Positions 54,728 to 63,658 are shown, counted from the stretch's first letter. The stretch: DNA of 64,000 nucleotides from Muribaculum sp. (GCA_009775095.1 VSOZ01000012.1:29340-93339), one strand, 5' to 3'. Notes: generated by a model not told the origin, from the sequence alone. Numbers and translations are program-made.

Positions 54728-55578
54728 TATTTCGTTTTTATATTCGACAAATTTATACCATCATTTTTAAGCCCAACAACAACTGCATCTGAATATGCAA
54801 TACATTCTTTCGCCAATTTTGGATGCTGCATTTTATAAGATAGCATATGCAATATAGACTCTAAAGTTGATCTTATTTTATCCTTAGGTTTTCCTGCCAC
54901 CATACAATTAATATATTTAGGCACAAAACCTTTGTATGTAAGATAAAAACCCAATAAAGGTTCAGCAATATATCCTATGTTGCGTTTATGTCTCGAATAA
55001 GAATTTGGTTTAAGTTTTTTTCCTAATTCATTTAGAAAAGAGAATAAGAAATTACAATAATTCTCAAAATCACGCCATTTCATAATAAACATATTGTATG
55101 GAGTATACTTATTTGAGTTATAGAAATATCTTAATACCGCATCCTTTGAATTCGGCAAAAATTCCAATAATGAATCTATCGTAATATATGCTTCTTCATA
55201 GGTCAATAAATTTGTCAGATTTTGAAGATTAGTACAACAATTAACATGTCTTTTCGCCACAATAATTCTATTGTTCTCTATATTCTTTATTATTTCATTT
55301 TCTTGTATATCGAAGTAGCGTCGATAATGGCAAAGTCCTATATAATCGACGTCTTTGAGGTTTTTCCATGCCCAATAGAGGGCGGTAAGTTCACAGTAAG
55401 AGCCGTTTTTCTCAGAGATGTTATCACCGGTATTGTCACACTGGAAGCCGAGGTCGAGCTCCGGATGGAGTGCTTTGCCAACCTGAATAGGCATGTAGAT
55501 GTCATCCTGACGTATGTTTGGATCGGCTTTGTGACAAGCGACAAGTATCTTTATCCGTGGCTGTTTCTTCTCTTCCAT
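54727..55578 (-). CDS. DUF4422 family protein, probable glycosyltransferase
   Basis: A 283-residue protein with KILVACHKADPNI at the start and the DUF4422 signature YWAWKNLKDVDYIGLCHYRRYF. DUF4422 proteins are common in capsule loci and probably transfer sugars. The first 80 or so codons (about 55330-55578) are clearly richer in GC than the rest, so the gene looks like a recombination mosaic. It follows glf by five bases. Confidence 0.85.
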   Translation of the reverse strand: MEEKKQPRIKILVACHKADPNIRQDDIYMPIQVGKALHPELDLGFQCDNTGDNISEKNGSYCELTALYWAWKNLKDVDYIGLCHYRRYFDIQENEIIKNIENNRIIVAKRHVNCCTNLQNLTNLLTYEEAYITIDSLLEFLPNSKDAVLRYFYNSNKYTPYNMFIMKWRDFENYCNFLFSFLNELGKKLKPNSYSRHKRNIGYIAEPLLGFYLTYKGFVPKYINCMVAGKPKDKIRSTLESILHMLSYKMQHPKLAKECIAYSDAVVVGLKNDGINLSNIKTK

Positions 55579-55582
55579 AATT

Positions 55583-56719
55583 CTATCTGAAAAAGGTTAG
55601 GACTTGGGCTATTATGGGGGCCATGTCGTAGTAGCGGTATTCAGCAAGGCGTCCGCCGAAGATTATGCGGGATTCCTGCGAGGCAAGAGCGCGATATTGC
55701 TCGTAGACGGCTTGGTTGCGCGCATCGTTGACGGGATAGAACGGCTCCATGCCATCGTGCCATTCGGTGGAGTATTCGCGCGAAATGACCGTGCGTGGAT
55801 TGTCGTAGACGGCCGCACCGAATGTCTCGAAGTGCTTGTGCTCGATGATGCGCGTATAGGGCACATCGGCCGATGTATAGTTGACCACGGCATTGCCTTG
55901 ATGATTGGCTTCGTCAAGCGTCTCAGTCTCGAAGCGCACGGTACGGTATTCGAGCTTACCGAAACGATAGCCGTAAAACTCGTCAATCTTGCCTGTGAAC
56001 ACAATCTTGTCGGCCATCGACTCCCAATGCTCGCGGTCAGCGAAAAAGTCGGTGTCAAGCATTACGTCTATACCGTCAAGAAGGCCGTCAATGAGCTTGT
56101 TGTAACCGCCTACGGGTATGCCCTGATACGAGTCGTTGAAGTAGTTGTTGTCAAAGGTCAGGCGCACCGGCAGGCGACGGATTATGAATGCAGGCAACTC
56201 GGTGCACGGGCGTCCCCACTGCTTCTCGGTATAGCCCTTTATAAGTTGCTCGTAAATGTCGCGTCCGATAAGTGTAAGCGCCTGCTCTTCAAGGTTGCGC
56301 GGCTCGCTAACGCCCTCGGCGCGCATCTTGTCGACCGCCTCGCGGCGCTGCTCGTCGAGTCTGGCCTGAGCCTCGGCGGGAGTCTTGACACCCCACATCT
56401 GATAAAACGTATTCATATTGAACGGCAAGTTGTAGAGCCGTCCGTCAGGAGCCTGCGCAACCGGGCAATTAGTGTATCGGTTGAACGGCACGATGGAGTT
56501 GACAAAATCCCACACCTCACGGTCGGAAGTATGGAAAATATGGGCTCCGTACTTATGCACATTGATAACCTCAATCTCCTCGCAATATATATTGCCTCCG
56601 GCATGAGGCCGCTTGTCAATCACAAGACACCGCTTGCCCCGCTTCCGGGCAAGATACGCAAACGTGGCACCGTACAACCCGGCACCCACTATCAGATAAT
56701 CATAATTTCGAGCGTTCAT
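55583..56719 (-). CDS. glf: UDP-galactopyranose mutase
   Basis: A 378-residue flavoenzyme. The FAD-binding fold DYLIVGAGLYGATFAYLARK, YGAHIFHTSDREVWDFV, GYTEKQWGRPCTEL and the C-terminal GRLAEYRYYDM match Glf. It converts UDP-galactopyranose to UDP-galactofuranose, so the polysaccharide very likely contains galactofuranose. It is markedly richer in GC than the genes on both sides, suggesting it is a conserved anchor around which cassettes exchange. Confidence 0.96.
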   Translation of the reverse strand: MNARNYDYLIVGAGLYGATFAYLARKRGKRCLVIDKRPHAGGNIYCEEIEVINVHKYGAHIFHTSDREVWDFVNSIVPFNRYTNCPVAQAPDGRLYNLPFNMNTFYQMWGVKTPAEAQARLDEQRREAVDKMRAEGVSEPRNLEEQALTLIGRDIYEQLIKGYTEKQWGRPCTELPAFIIRRLPVRLTFDNNYFNDSYQGIPVGGYNKLIDGLLDGIDVMLDTDFFADREHWESMADKIVFTGKIDEFYGYRFGKLEYRTVRFETETLDEANHQGNAVVNYTSADVPYTRIIEHKHFETFGAAVYDNPRTVISREYSTEWHDGMEPFYPVNDARNQAVYEQYRALASQESRIIFGGRLAEYRYYDMAPIIAQVLTFFR

Positions 56720-56726
56720 TTATATC

Positions 56727-57113
56727 TTAATTTTCTATTTCAATCTTTTCTTTTCGACTATTCACATAAATTTCGGAAATTGTTTTTACAGAGACGACAG
56801 GTATACGAAACCGTCCAATTCTATTTTTTACCCGTTGCCATTTTGAAGCCGAGATAGAATCGTAAGGGATACCACGAGACGCAATTTCGTTTCTATTTTC
56901 ATTGACCCATTTTACAATTTCATCCATTTGTTCTAAGATATGACCCATCTTTTTATCGCCTTCCCACTCACACCTCATATGTGAGGCATATGCATCTAAA
57001 ATATCGAGTTTATCAAGTTCTTCCCGCTGCGTATAAAATGCGAAATGGGCACATAAGCAATCTCCATTTACGCCACACCCACGTCCAAGTTCCGTCGGTT
57101 TGATGACAGACAT
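56727..57113 (-). CDS. C-terminal fragment of the frameshifted glycosyltransferase
   Basis: The frame has 128 residues from an internal ATG and continues the upstream gene: read from just before its ATG it gives GDDEEYMSVIKPTELGRG, joining directly to the poly-G tract. With nine instead of eight G the two parts form one protein of about 348 residues. On its own this piece lacks the nucleotide-binding domain and is unlikely to act. It contains a cysteine-rich GCGVNGDCLCAHF stretch. Confidence 0.7.
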   Translation of the reverse strand: MSVIKPTELGRGCGVNGDCLCAHFAFYTQREELDKLDILDAYASHMRCEWEGDKKMGHILEQMDEIVKWVNENRNEIASRGIPYDSISASKWQRVKNRIGRFRIPVVSVKTISEIYVNSRKEKIEIEN

Positions 57114-57772
57114 ATACTCCTCATCATCACCGGGTATTTTACCCCCCCCGTATATTTCTGTAAATCAGAACCGTACCAAATTATAGAATTAATACTGAAG
57201 CGCGTCAATCCCCAAGTGTTTATTCCGGAATGCAGCTGTTCATATGATTTAGTTTCCAATTTTGACAAAAACCATTTATGAAGCTGCGCGGCAAATTTCC
57301 CATCACGAATCAAGGTGTCGACTTTAGGTTTAAAATAGGCGTTAAATTTAAGTTTATCTTTAGCTTGAAGTATGTAGGTCGAAAGCATATTGTTTATTAC
57401 CAGCGGAGATACAATCCAAAATTCAGGATGCTCAATTCTGAACCGCACCATTTTCTCAAAGAATCCGGGTTCCAACCATAATAAGTCATCATCCAACTTT
57501 ATATAAATCGAATCTTCATCACATGCTTTTGAATAAAAGGCATTAATTGAAGCAATACCATTTACAATTCCATCCGGTTGATATATTAGATTTATTTTTG
57601 GAAAAAATTCAGCACATTTTTCCATAAATGCTATATCTTCTTTATTTGTGGTGTTTACCCATAAGTCATAACGGTCAACCAAATCATCCGCCACTACCTG
57701 AGGAATAAGCCACCTCATATACCTTCTACGTCCGGCTGCAGTATTTGCAATAATCTTAAAATTTTTATACAT
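57068..57772 (-). CDS. Glycosyltransferase, N-terminal part, switched off by G8 tract
   Basis: The frame encodes 234 residues. The first 205 look like a GT-A-type glycosyltransferase: RYMRWLIPQVVADDLVDRYD and SIYIKLDDDLLWLEPGFFEK, where DDD would be the metal motif. After YTGG at the poly-G tract the sequence turns to an unrelated tail and stops. One added G restores the reading frame into the following fragment. The exact sugar specificity is unknown. It lies between the radical SAM activase and glf. Confidence 0.8.
   Translation of the reverse strand: MYKNFKIIANTAAGRRRYMRWLIPQVVADDLVDRYDLWVNTTNKEDIAFMEKCAEFFPKINLIYQPDGIVNGIASINAFYSKACDEDSIYIKLDDDLLWLEPGFFEKMVRFRIEHPEFWIVSPLVINNMLSTYILQAKDKLKFNAYFKPKVDTLIRDGKFAAQLHKWFLSKLETKSYEQLHSGINTWGLTRFSINSIIWYGSDLQKYTGGVKYPVMMRSICLSSNRRNLDVGVA
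57142..57149 (-). repeat. Poly-G tract (G8) that breaks a glycosyltransferase frame
   Basis: Eight C on the plus strand, read as eight G in the gene. Nine G would give a continuous frame, so this copy is one base short. It resembles the G9 tract at 51088-51096 in the same operon. Confidence 0.85.
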
Positions 57773-57806
57773 ATTTCCGTTTCAATTATAGATTTTCTAA
57801 TAAATA

Positions 57807-58640
57807 TCAGACTTGTAAAATTTCAACTTCAATATTGTTATTATAAAGTTCAATATACAATTTATTTAAGCACTTAATATCAGCGGCATAGCTATTAAAC
57901 GGCAAGTTTAAATCTAAATATTTCTTTTTAGCAAGATCATGACATTTAAGCAATTGCAAGCGTCTGACGCCAAGTTCCCGAATAGAATCAATAAATTCAT
58001 GAGCAACATTCTCCATTCCATTGACAAATACTACCCGGAATCTTACTGTTTTAGTTCTAATGATTTTTAGCTGCTCTTTTATTTTATCAAGATACGCCAT
58101 ATTCCCAAGAAGCATCTGCGGTTGTAATTTCAGGTCAACGATATACTCGTCAATGTATGGGTCTAACAAAATCAAATTATTATCCGGGGCATAAAGTGAC
58201 GTCTCAAATATAATGTTAACTCTCTTTTCCTTGAGCTTGATCAATAACTCATGAAGGCCTTTCGCCTGAAGAAGCGGCTCACCGCCGGAGAATGTAACGC
58301 CCCCTCCTGATTCGCAAAAAAGAGAGAAGTCCTTCGACAACAAATCATAAAGGGCATCGGTATTATAATGAATATAAGTCGGTTTTACCAATTCAAAAGG
58401 ACAATCAAAATGCGATCGGCCTCCTGACATAAATATACAATCGCTACATATATGCTCAAATTTAATCCGGTTTTTAAGACATTTTTCTTTCTCTAACAAA
58501 TAATCTTTATGGTACACTGTTTCCGGATTACAACACCACGGACAAGACAAATTGCATCCAGAAAGAAATACGGTTGTCCTAACGCCGCTACCATCATATA
58601 CAGCACCACGTTGAATCGCCGCTACCTTAAGAGGCTTCAT
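57807..58640 (-). CDS. Glycyl radical enzyme-activating protein (radical SAM)
   Basis: A 277-residue radical SAM activase. The SAM/Fe-S motif CNLSCPWC (CxxxCxxC) follows GSGVRTTVFLSG, and GGGVTFSGGEPLLQ is the GGE motif. An insert holds further cysteines (about residues 54-80) that could bind a second Fe-S cluster, as in many GRE activases. It would abstract a hydrogen from the glycine of the GRE encoded just upstream, which it overlaps by 14 bases. The pair in a capsule operon is unusual. Confidence 0.9.
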   Translation of the reverse strand: MKPLKVAAIQRGAVYDGSGVRTTVFLSGCNLSCPWCCNPETVYHKDYLLEKEKCLKNRIKFEHICSDCIFMSGGRSHFDCPFELVKPTYIHYNTDALYDLLSKDFSLFCESGGGVTFSGGEPLLQAKGLHELLIKLKEKRVNIIFETSLYAPDNNLILLDPYIDEYIVDLKLQPQMLLGNMAYLDKIKEQLKIIRTKTVRFRVVFVNGMENVAHEFIDSIRELGVRRLQLLKCHDLAKKKYLDLNLPFNSYAADIKCLNKLYIELYNNNIEVEILQV

Positions 58641-60663
58641 AAATAGATGCTCGATTTATAATATTATCCTTATACTCGTCAGGCAGATCATTAAAGTATG
58701 CACTAAATCCCCATACGCGAACAATCAGATTAGGATACTTTTCCGGATGAAGTTTTGCATCTATCAAGGTATTCTTGTCAAGAACATTCAATTGAAGCTC
58801 ATATACCCCGTTTTTAATAGCGTTACGCAATATTGAAGTCAGCTTTTCGGGGAATTTAAGATAGGAAGTCGGGACAATAAAATCCACTACATTTCCATTA
58901 AGACGATTGCCACCATAATCAAGTGAGGAGGCAAAATCCATCACTTCCGAAAGGTCAATATCAGATGATGTTGGTGATATGTGTACTGCCAAAGGCTCAC
59001 CACTACGTCGGCCATCGGGAGAAGCTAATGAAGAAATACCCGTAGAGATATAATTTGGAGAACTGAAACCAATCTTAACTTTCTGTCCATTAACTCTCAC
59101 CGTCGAAATTATATCATTGACAAAAGCCATGACTTCATTAGTTACAGATATTACCGCATCATCATTTTTCCCAAATTTAGAAGAACCTGACAGTAGTATT
59201 TCTCTAACATCATCAAAACCCACATAATCATGCTTAATAGCCGACTTAAGTTGATTGATATCTATTATTGCTTTTCCAAATACCTTCAATTTCAGGTTTA
59301 ACAACGCGTTTACTAAATTAGGAAGTCCTATGGCTTGCATCCCATGATAGCTATATATAGTACCGCCATCAGAGAAATCACGACCTCGAGCAATACATTC
59401 ATCAAAAAATATTGAAAACACAGGAGAGCAGTCAAATTTTATATCTTTAGCGATGCGACGTATCTCCTCTGCAATTTTCTGCTTATATTCAGCAAATAGT
59501 TCATCAAAATTATCGGGACAGTCATCGGATATAATTATCTGAGATAACGGGTCAACCAAATTAATACTTGGCAAAGGATTATTCTGATCAAACGATTTTC
59601 CGATAATCAATGGTTCCCAACACGCAGATGTTCCCACATTCCATACATCACCAGATGAATATCCGAATTGCATCAAACCATTCATTATTACAGTTTCATT
59701 CATAATCAATGGAGAACCATTACCGGTAGCCACACTTTTTATCGCTTTCTCCCAAATTATATCAGGGGTATCGCTATTAGCTCTTAATATCAGTTTAGGA
59801 TCAGGAAAATGATTTTCCGCAAAAATTTCAAGGAATATTTCTGTCAGTTGATTAGCGATATTCTTACCATTCTTATCTATACCGCCTAACAGTATATACT
59901 GTCCTGTATCACCTATAAGAGAACAACTTTTAGCAGACGTCTGATACCCAAGAGTCAAACAGAAATTTTTCAGCAGATCCTTAGCTCCGTCACGAGTCAA
60001 GATACCGGCCTCAATATCCGAATCATAAAAGGGTTCAAGTATTAAATCCAATCGTCCGAGTCCGATATGGTAATGTCCTGCTTGCCAAAAAAGACCGTCA
60101 AAAAACAATATTTTTTGTAAAGCTTCGTCTAATGTCGAAGGACTGCTATTCAACATTTTCTTGCAACAATCTAATGCCCATTTTTCTCGTGTTGAAGTAA
60201 CGGGCATTGAATTTATTCGATCGGCAAGTATAGTAAATGCGTCCAAAATTAACAGTTCACACTCTCGAAACTCCAGATTAGTACACTTAGCCAATTCCGA
60301 CCTGACATCATCTATTTTAAATCTCAACACTTTATCGAAATCGGCAGTTATACTCGCCAAAAGGGAAGTTTCTATATCAATTGCACGAATAATCGATGGG
60401 TCAAAAGTGTATATATAGGAATATGGCATACTCCATTTTAAAATCTGCGACATAATTTTAAATTGATGTGCAAATTCTTGAGTTGCACTCATATTGCGGT
60501 AAGGACCTATTATATCCTTCCTTTTTAATATCGCATGAATCCGTGAATAGCCACGGTTATATCTTCGCAAACGTCCTATATTTTTACGCCAAGTCCTTAG
60601 TGACTGCAAATCACGTTTTGGAAGAGATTTTTTAATTATAAATTTTATTATTTTCTTAATCAT
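58627..60663 (-). CDS. Glycyl radical enzyme of unknown substrate, diol-dehydratase type
   Basis: A 678-residue glycyl radical enzyme, somewhat shorter than typical PFL-like enzymes (about 750-850). The active cysteine is C348 in GTSACWEP with E350 two residues on, the C-x-E pattern of dehydratases and C-N/C-S lyases rather than the double cysteine of pyruvate formate-lyase. The radical glycine is G652 in RVWGFSAYF, 26 residues from the C-terminus. The first 55 residues are strongly basic and could bind membrane lipids. Its start overlaps the flippase stop (ATGA). Substrate and product are unknown. Confidence 0.88.
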   Translation of the reverse strand: MIKKIIKFIIKKSLPKRDLQSLRTWRKNIGRLRRYNRGYSRIHAILKRKDIIGPYRNMSATQEFAHQFKIMSQILKWSMPYSYIYTFDPSIIRAIDIETSLLASITADFDKVLRFKIDDVRSELAKCTNLEFRECELLILDAFTILADRINSMPVTSTREKWALDCCKKMLNSSPSTLDEALQKILFFDGLFWQAGHYHIGLGRLDLILEPFYDSDIEAGILTRDGAKDLLKNFCLTLGYQTSAKSCSLIGDTGQYILLGGIDKNGKNIANQLTEIFLEIFAENHFPDPKLILRANSDTPDIIWEKAIKSVATGNGSPLIMNETVIMNGLMQFGYSSGDVWNVGTSACWEPLIIGKSFDQNNPLPSINLVDPLSQIIISDDCPDNFDELFAEYKQKIAEEIRRIAKDIKFDCSPVFSIFFDECIARGRDFSDGGTIYSYHGMQAIGLPNLVNALLNLKLKVFGKAIIDINQLKSAIKHDYVGFDDVREILLSGSSKFGKNDDAVISVTNEVMAFVNDIISTVRVNGQKVKIGFSSPNYISTGISSLASPDGRRSGEPLAVHISPTSSDIDLSEVMDFASSLDYGGNRLNGNVVDFIVPTSYLKFPEKLTSILRNAIKNGVYELQLNVLDKNTLIDAKLHPEKYPNLIVRVWGFSAYFNDLPDEYKDNIINRASIYEAS

Positions 60664-62102
60664 TTACGTATTCTTGATTTAATTAAAGAGAGTATCAATG
60701 GTACCGAACCATGTTTTAATAAAATTTCTAACAGAATGTAAAATATCCCGGAAATGATTGTCGCAATGATTAAATATTTCCATCCATCAACGAAATTGTG
60801 CAACAAACAGCATACCGGATAAAATATTATACATCCAATTATTGATTTAAAAATATCACCACGTATGCCCTTTATCCGAACTGGAGTATATCTTATAACA
60901 AAATATGCTGTGACACCAAGTATTACAAATTCAGCGGTAACAGAAGATATAGAAGCACCGATGGCACCATATTCGTGTATTAACATTAAATTCATAAAAA
61001 AATTAAGAACAGCACCAATAATCACAGCCCAAAGAAATGGCTTATCCCGTCCCATTCCTATCAAAACCTGTACACCAGTGAGATTATTAAAGCCCACGGC
61101 AATGATAATACCAGACATAATCGCCATTGGTATAATTGTACCTCCATATTGTTCCCCAAAAAACAATATTGTAAACTCCGATGAAAGACAAATAATCCCC
61201 ACTGTCATAGGGATAGCCAAAAACGATATAATTGAGAATGACTTACGTATTAGTAAATTTATCTCTTCCGTCTTTTCATTTTTTGTCAAATCTGATATTC
61301 GCGGAATAGCCACCGCTGAAAGACTTGTAACTAGTACAAGTAATGTCCGCGATATATATGAGGCATTTGTATAATACCCTACTTGATTATAATCACTCAT
61401 AAAACCGAGCATTATCGTATCTAAAACAATATAAATCGAGATTGCGATTGAAGAAGAAAAGAGGATCAACAATGGTTTTAAATGACGATATGTGTTCTTA
61501 ATAGATATTTTTACCCTTATACCATACCGATATAATGCAATATAATTCCAAACATTTCCTATGACAGTTCCTAAAGCAGATATACCTACATATAAAGGCA
61601 GATCCTCTTTAGTTTTTACAAAGATAAAAATGCACCCAATTGAAATTATCCTGACAATCAACGAACGAACAGTAATAAAGTCAAAACGCTCAATGCCTTG
61701 AAAAAACCAATCAATTTGAAATGGGGCCAAATACAATACCGTTCCCGCAATAAAAAAGATGATATAATTCTCTGCCAATTTAGGAATCAAGAATATTGAA
61801 CCTATGTAAAATAATGAAACAATTGCAGTACAAATAAATGATATAGACATCAGTTGCGAAACTAATTTCTCAACTTCCTCTTTTGAACTTTTAGATTTTG
61901 CAACTTCTCTTATTCCATAAGTAGGAATGCCCAATAACGCAACCAGAACAAAATAATTAACATAGGTATGGGAAAAGCCAAACAGCCCAATACCATCAGG
62001 CTCAAGTACGCGTGATACGTATGGAGCCGTTATCAAGGGAAAAATAACTCTTGAAACATTCAAGAGTATATTATATCCAAAATTTTTTGCAATAGAGGCC
62101 AT
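60660..62102 (-). CDS. Wzx-type polysaccharide flippase
   Basis: A 480-residue membrane protein with about 12-14 hydrophobic segments. It begins NFGYNILLNVSRVIFPLITAPYVSRVLEPDGIG-like (conserved start of MOP-family Wzx; key residues are LITAPYVSRVL). It flips the lipid-linked repeat unit across the inner membrane. The start shares one base with the upxZ stop (TAATG), and the glycyl radical enzyme overlaps its end, so the three are translationally linked. Confidence 0.92.
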   Translation of the reverse strand: MASIAKNFGYNILLNVSRVIFPLITAPYVSRVLEPDGIGLFGFSHTYVNYFVLVALLGIPTYGIREVAKSKSSKEEVEKLVSQLMSISFICTAIVSLFYIGSIFLIPKLAENYIIFFIAGTVLYLAPFQIDWFFQGIERFDFITVRSLIVRIISIGCIFIFVKTKEDLPLYVGISALGTVIGNVWNYIALYRYGIRVKISIKNTYRHLKPLLILFSSSIAISIYIVLDTIMLGFMSDYNQVGYYTNASYISRTLLVLVTSLSAVAIPRISDLTKNEKTEEINLLIRKSFSIISFLAIPMTVGIICLSSEFTILFFGEQYGGTIIPMAIMSGIIIAVGFNNLTGVQVLIGMGRDKPFLWAVIIGAVLNFFMNLMLIHEYGAIGASISSVTAEFVILGVTAYFVIRYTPVRIKGIRGDIFKSIIGCIIFYPVCCLLHNFVDGWKYLIIATIISGIFYILLEILLKHGSVPLILSLIKSRIRK

Positions 62103-62713
62103 TAAACGAGGTCAGGGAGATAGAGGCGAAGGCGGCGGAGGGTGGCGGAACGGCGCTGTGACTCGGCGGGGGTGCAGTCGGTCCAGCAGCGGAGGGCCGG
62201 GTCGTAGTACGGAGTCCAGCGTCTGATGATGGAGGCGACTTCAGCGCGTATTGCCGGCAACTCTCCGGGCAGCAGGCAGGGCATCATAGTTGTGAGGTGA
62301 AATATGTAGTCGTGGGGGGTGAGCGCAGGGCGTCGACGATAGCTGTCTACGATGCGTGCGGTGGCTTCCATGTAGAAGTACACCTGATTGTCGTCGCCTT
62401 GGCTCTCGATGTCGCGGCCATAGATATTGTCGTAGAGGGCGTGAAGAAGCGGCGATGCGTGCTGAATGTCGGATGTGGCATTGATGCGACGCGCGAGTTC
62501 TCGGTAAAGGCAGTCGACAACACTCATGACCGACGAAGTGTCGCCCCTTTCTTCGTCAAGCAGCAGATAAATGGCGTTGGCATCGCTGACCAACGAGCAC
62601 AGTGCATCATCACTCATGGAGGCGTCAACGGGCGTTGATAACAACTCGTCGAGCGACACTGACGGCGATGACGTAACGATATTATCTATCGGTGTATCAA
62701 TAATGCGGGACAC
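62102..62713 (-). CDS. upxZ: UpxZ-family transcription anti-terminator antagonist
   Basis: A 203-residue protein starting with GTG at 62713, sharing a base with the upxY stop (TAGTG). The helical sequence with DANAIYLLLDEERGD, LHALYDNIYG and a C-terminal PYYDPALRCWTD segment fits UpxZ proteins. In Bacteroides these inhibit the UpxY factors of other capsule loci, so that one capsule is made at a time. The family call rests on context plus similarity of layout. Confidence 0.8.
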   Translation of the reverse strand: MSRIIDTPIDNIVTSSPSVSLDELLSTPVDASMSDDALCSLVSDANAIYLLLDEERGDTSSVMSVVDCLYRELARRINATSDIQHASPLLHALYDNIYGRDIESQGDDNQVYFYMEATARIVDSYRRRPALTPHDYIFHLTTMMPCLLPGELPAIRAEVASIIRRWTPYYDPALRCWTDCTPAESQRRSATLRRLRLYLPDLV

Positions 62714-63240
62714 TATTCTGGTAACTTTTCGAGCAGGTCAGGGTGTATGAATGGAAGCGCTATGGCGCATATGCCCTCAATCTCTACCACCACATGCTTG
62801 TCGCGGCGTATGCGGCGTGCGTAGCCCATGTAGCCTTCAAAGGGACCGGACTTTATGCGAACGCGGTCGCCGGCGCGAAAATCGTCCTTGCGATACACCT
62901 CGCAGCGGGTGGTGTCGTTGACGGTAAGGAGCCGGAACAGGTTCATTTCCCGCTCCGAAATGGCTTGTATGCGATCACCGGCTATGTTGCGATATATCCA
63001 GAAAGGCGACAAGCGGTTGACCGGGTCGTGGCTGTCTTTTTCAAGACGTAGCGCGAAGTCTTCGGTAGTACGGATAAACATGAGCCCTGCGATAAGAGCT
63101 TTTGGCGCAAGCGGGCGTCCATCCGCATCACGACGGGTGGCTTTGGGAAGATAGACAGCGTCACACAACGGAGTGAGACACCGCTCGGTGTCAAATACTT
63201 TTGGCGACTTCACGCCATACCAATGAACCGAGTCATTCAT
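62713..63240 (-). CDS. upxY: UpxY-family transcription antitermination protein (NusG-like)
   Basis: A 175-residue NusG-like factor. It opens VHWYGVKSPK, has a NGN-type N-terminal domain and a C-terminal KOW motif GDRVRIKSGPFEGYMG. UpxY proteins stop premature termination in the long leader of their own capsule operon. It is the first gene after the invertible promoter, with upxZ directly behind it, the standard Bacteroides capsule order. Confidence 0.92.
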   Translation of the reverse strand: MNDSVHWYGVKSPKVFDTERCLTPLCDAVYLPKATRRDADGRPLAPKALIAGLMFIRTTEDFALRLEKDSHDPVNRLSPFWIYRNIAGDRIQAISEREMNLFRLLTVNDTTRCEVYRKDDFRAGDRVRIKSGPFEGYMGYARRIRRDKHVVVEIEGICAIALPFIHPDLLEKLPE

Positions 63241-63482
63241 AATGACGGATCAATGTAAAAGCATTTGTAAAAATGGACTCGCATATGTAGAAAGCCGCAT
63301 AGCTGAAACAAATTTCTATCTCCCCCACCCCGGCGCAGTCAAGCACCGAAATGAAGCAAAATGCAGGTAGTTAGTCTACAAAAAGCATTGTGCGTATTTT
63401 GTCTCTAATCACTTTCGTCTCCATATACATGGGCTCGGAAAGTACCCCTCTGCCTACGTCCTATGATCAGGCTCATTTTCAA
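63241..63482 (-). promoter_or_regulatory. Long capsule-operon leader
   Basis: About 240 bases separate upxY from the left inverted repeat, matching the long untranslated leaders where UpxY acts. It contains a possible 23-codon frame (63405-63476, minus) without clear support. I found no strong intrinsic terminator in it by eye. Confidence 0.5.
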
Positions 63483-63500
63483 TATCTCTTGTGAAGAGAT
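63483..63500 (+). repeat. Left 18-bp inverted repeat of the invertible promoter
   Basis: TATCTCTTGTGAAGAGAT is perfectly complementary to the copy at 63659-63676. The site is itself nearly palindromic: 7-base arms ATCTCTT/AAGAGAT around GTG, a form expected of a tyrosine or serine recombinase site. Confidence 0.85.
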
Positions 63501-63658
63501 ACTTAATTAAGTGCAAATTTAGCTATTTTAAATGAAATGCAAGGATTTAGACTATAAAAAAATCCTTATGTATTCTATATATCAGGGCCGTTATTTAGCA
63601 ATTATCAACTTCTCCAACAACTATACTCGTGAACCATAGACGGTTAGCACCAGTCAAC
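63501..63658. other. Invertible segment carrying the capsule promoter
   Basis: 158 bases between two perfect 18-base inverted repeats. It contains one strong leftward promoter aimed at upxY. Inversion would turn the promoter away toward 63677-64000, switching the operon off. The size and place match the known phase-variable capsule promoters of Bacteroides. Confidence 0.8.
63514..63542 (-). promoter_or_regulatory. Capsule promoter, currently in the ON orientation
   Basis: On the minus strand TTG (63542-63540), an 18-base spacer and TAAATTTG (63521-63514) match the Bacteroidetes -33/-7 consensus. Transcription would run left through the left repeat into upxY. Confidence 0.75.

Noticed and set aside
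55604..56857. A 417-codon plus-strand frame opposite glf
   Set aside because: It is the antisense shadow of glf, caused by GC-rich codon usage; glf shows full family motifs.
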